A stretch of DNA of 7,256 nucleotides. Origin: Lachnospiraceae bacterium UBA3645 (lineage in GTDB: Bacteria; Bacillota; Clostridia; Lachnospirales; Lachnospiraceae). Below, piece by piece: positions 5,877-7,256 of this stretch (position 1 is the first letter of the stretch; the number at the start of each line of letters is the position of its first letter). The translations under genes were made by a program, and so were the position numbers. The notes beneath the pieces were generated by a model, which had not been told where the DNA came from, searched no databases, and worked only from the letters and a program-made list of their open reading frames with translations. Location: contig DFKM01000016.1 in assembly GCA_002373555.1 (NCBI GenBank), positions 1 to 7,256 of the forward strand. The letters are read 5' to 3'.

Positions 5877-6748
5877 AAAAGAAAGGATTCGAAATACTGC
5901 TATTGCTGTGTGTGTGCACGGTCTGTATCTTCATGCCGGCACAGGCACATGCTGTGAATACGATGCCGGATCCGCCGCGGACAGATGTGGTCGCGGCGGC
6001 TGACCCTGCGGAGGAATGGCTGGCATCGCTTGATGAGGAAGCGCTGGCGGACATGGAAGAGGAAGTCTACGGACCGGTCATGCAGGTGGAAGAGGAAGAT
6101 GAGCCGCTGTATGACGAGAGCGAGATCCAGTGGGAAGATGAGGAACTGATGTCGGTCAACGTTTCCAACGATGCGAAACGTGAATTTGTGGAATACATCG
6201 CCCCCTTCTGCATGGCGGACCAGGCGCTTACGGGAATCCCGGCTTCGGTGACGATCGCGCAGTGCATCCTGGAAAGCGGCTGGGGACAGAGCGGTCTGGC
6301 GAAAAAGGCCAACAATCTGTTCGGGATCAAGGCCGGCGCATCGGTCAATTCGTGGTCGGAATACAGCGCCTGGGACGGCGTTTCCTATGTCCAGACGACG
6401 ACCGGCGAGCAGCTGGCGGACGGCAGTCACGTGACTATCGTCGCGAAGTTCCGCGCTTATCCGAGCTTCAAGGAATCCATTGCGGATCATTCCGCGTATC
6501 TGATCCATTCCCAGAAGAACGGCAAGCCCAGATATCCCGGGATCGACCAGGTGACGGACTACCGCACCGCTTTCTGGATCATTCAGATGGGCGGCTATGC
6601 CACGAGCCACAACTATGCGGAAACGCTGTGCGCGGTGGTGGAGAAGTATGATCTGACGAGATTCGATGCGGATACGAGCCCGGACGAGGAGATCGAGGAA
6701 GATACCGGGGTGGAGGAGAGTGAGCCTGTCGGGCAGACGGGAGAGTAA
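5873..6748 (+). CDS. Secreted GH73-type glucosaminidase (peptidoglycan hydrolase)
   Basis: The 291-residue precursor has a signal peptide, MKKKG then hydrophobic residues 8-21 and a likely signal peptidase I cut after AHA (27). A very acidic linker (about 30-95, repeated EEE/DE) follows, then a glucosaminidase domain of the FlgJ/LytG/AcmA kind (PF01832, about 98-262). These enzymes cut the glycan strand of peptidoglycan at N-acetylglucosamine and act in cell separation or wall remodelling. Motifs: IPASVTIAQCILESGWGQSG (122-141, catalytic Glu134), KKANNLFGIKA (144-154), FRAYPSFKESIADHSAYL (193-210) and GGYATSHNYAETL (240-252, conserved Tyr242). The last 26 residues are again acidic, with no LysM, SH3 or choline-binding repeat. 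Start ATG 5873 is preferred to ATG 5867 because GGAGG (5862-5866) is six bases away rather than zero. The ATG overlaps the cyclophilin stop. Confidence 0.9.
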   Translation: MKKKGFEILLLLCVCTVCIFMPAQAHAVNTMPDPPRTDVVAAADPAEEWLASLDEEALADMEEEVYGPVMQVEEEDEPLYDESEIQWEDEELMSVNVSNDAKREFVEYIAPFCMADQALTGIPASVTIAQCILESGWGQSGLAKKANNLFGIKAGASVNSWSEYSAWDGVSYVQTTTGEQLADGSHVTIVAKFRAYPSFKESIADHSAYLIHSQKNGKPRYPGIDQVTDYRTAFWIIQMGGYATSHNYAETLCAVVEKYDLTRFDADTSPDEEIEEDTGVEESEPVGQTGE

Positions 6749-6757
6749 AGAGTGCCG

Positions 6758-6790
6758 AACCGGCGGAAAATCACGTTTTTTCGCCGGTTT
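6758..6790 (+). terminator. Hairpin terminator after the glucosaminidase gene
   Basis: AACCGGCGGAAAA (6758-6770) pairs with TTTTTCGCCGGTT (6777-6789) to give a 13-bp stem with one G-T wobble and a six-base loop. Only about three T follow the stem, because the T-run lies in the stem itself, so termination may be imperfect. It starts nine bases after the stop codon and ends four bases before the next -35 box, which fits a role in insulating rpsL. Confidence 0.7.
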
Positions 6791-6793
6791 CAC

Positions 6794-6821
6794 TTGACAT
6801 TCACCCCTATCATGCTATAAT
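6794..6821 (+). promoter_or_regulatory. Strong consensus promoter for rpsL / str operon
   Basis: A perfect TTGACA (6794-6799), a 16-base spacer and a perfect TATAAT (6816-6821) preceded by TGC (extended -10) make this an exceptionally strong vegetative sigma promoter. The predicted start of transcription is near 6828. Such strength suits a ribosomal-protein operon. Confidence 0.93.
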
Positions 6822-6827
6822 GTTGAA

Positions 6828-6921
6828 CGCGTGCGCACGTCACGTGTTCTTTTTGTGTTATGGACAGAAAAAGAACAGGAAAAATGGCGTAAACACGTAA
6901 TAAATACAAGGAGGAAAAGAT
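6828..6921 (+). promoter_or_regulatory. Structured 5' leader of rpsL
   Basis: The leader of about 94 bases contains a hairpin of 13 pairs with one G-G mismatch: GTTCTTTTTGTGT (6846-6858), loop TATGG, ACAGAAAAAGAAC (6864-6876). Two competing pairings share its left side: GAACGCGTG/CACGTGTTC (6825-6833 with 6841-6849, partly upstream of the predicted start) and ACGTGTT (6842-6848) with AACACGT (6892-6898). The ribosome site AAGGAGG (6908-6914) follows, seven bases before ATG. The layout would allow control by alternative folds, for example autogenous control by a ribosomal protein, but no known leader family is recognised. Confidence 0.5.
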
Positions 6922-7256
6922 ATGCCTACGTTCAATCAGTTAGTGAGAAAAGGCAGACAGACCAGCGAGAAGAAGTCTACAGCGCCCGCTCTGCAGAAGG
7001 GTTACAACTCCCTGCACAAGCGTGCAACGGACATCTCTTCCCCGCAGAAGAGAGGCGTTTGCACAGCTGTTAAGACCGCGACTCCGAAGAAGCCTAATTC
7101 CGCGCTTCGTAAGATCGCCAGAGTCCGTCTCTCCAACGGTATTGAAGTGACCAGCTATATCCCCGGCGAAGGACACAACCTTCAGGAGCATAGCGTGGTT
7201 CTCGTCCGCGGCGGCAGAGTAAAAGACCTGCCCGGTACCAGATATCATATCATCCG
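6922..7256 (+). CDS. rpsL: 30S ribosomal protein S12 (3' end missing)
   Basis: The first 111 residues of S12, a decoding-centre protein of the small ribosomal subunit, are present; the Bacillus protein is about 138 residues, so some 27 are cut off. Highly conserved blocks are [12 protein letters not shown] (1-12), [10 protein letters not shown] (39-48), [11 protein letters not shown] (54-64), [20 protein letters not shown] (68-87), and [16 protein letters not shown] (94-109). Lys56 and Lys101, equivalent to E. coli Lys43 and Lys88 where streptomycin resistance changes occur, are wild type. Asp102 is the residue that RimO modifies in some bacteria. The segment of about 13 extra residues before SSPQKRG matches Bacillus rather than E. 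coli. At 49-53 it reads AVKTA where Bacillus has RVGTM, a small variation. AAGGAGG is seven bases from the ATG. rpsG, fusA and tufA usually follow. Confidence 0.98.
   Translation, partial: MPTFNQLVRKGRQTSEKKSTAPALQKGYNSLHKRATDISSPQKRGVCTAVKTATPKKPNSALRKIARVRLSNGIEVTSYIPGEGHNLQEHSVVLVRGGRVKDLPGTRYHII

Noticed and set aside
6860..6892. Leader peptide MDRKRTGKMA in the rpsL leader
   Set aside because: It has no ribosome site, lies in the loop and right arm of a hairpin, and ten codons can occur by chance.

Overview
The window reads as chromosomal DNA from a Gram-positive Firmicute, most likely an anaerobic Clostridia-type gut bacterium (Lachnospiraceae or a relative; the exact family is inference). 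The S12 protein has the longer N-terminal region seen in Bacillus and Clostridia. Genes have strong AAGGAGG-type ribosome sites, promoters carry extended TGn -10 boxes, and the first gene resembles anaerobic oxaloacetate decarboxylase/transcarboxylase subunits. All convincing genes are on the + strand. No phage, transposase, CRISPR, tRNA or rRNA gene is visible.

Layout. (1) 1-888 is the 3' part of a carboxyltransferase subunit (OadA/pyruvate carboxylase B type) that ends without a biotin domain, followed by a clean intrinsic terminator at 908-938. (2) 939-1358 is a 420-base gap. It holds alternative GC-rich hairpins, a 14-base direct repeat carrying a ribosome site plus ATG, two tiny ORFs that a 2-base change would join, and an extended -10 promoter at 1299-1327. 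(3) 1359-3017 is a type Ic aspartate-aminotransferase-like enzyme (PF12897 type) with an unrecognised C-terminal extension of about 128 residues. (4) 3050-3168 is a palindromic, MITE-like element. (5) 3210-6748 is a tightly packed four-gene cluster: MalY/PatB C-S lyase, patatin-like hydrolase, divergent cyclophilin, and secreted GH73 glucosaminidase. The first gap is 25 bases and the next two junctions are 4-base ATGA overlaps. (6) 6758-6790 is a hairpin terminator, followed at once by a near-perfect consensus promoter, a structured leader of about 94 bases, and rpsL, the usual first gene of the str operon, cut by the window end.

Working together. The two PLP enzymes sit side by side but belong to different fold-type I subfamilies; one probably moves amino groups among aspartate, glutamate and their keto acids, the other probably cleaves cystathionine or related thioethers. 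The patatin, cyclophilin and glucosaminidase genes are coupled by stop/start overlap and are probably co-expressed, although a shared pathway is not evident. The most unusual points are the aminotransferase fusion, the palindromic element, the 939-1200 leader region, the altered cyclophilin active site and the rpsL leader folds. I did not find a clear new multi-gene system.
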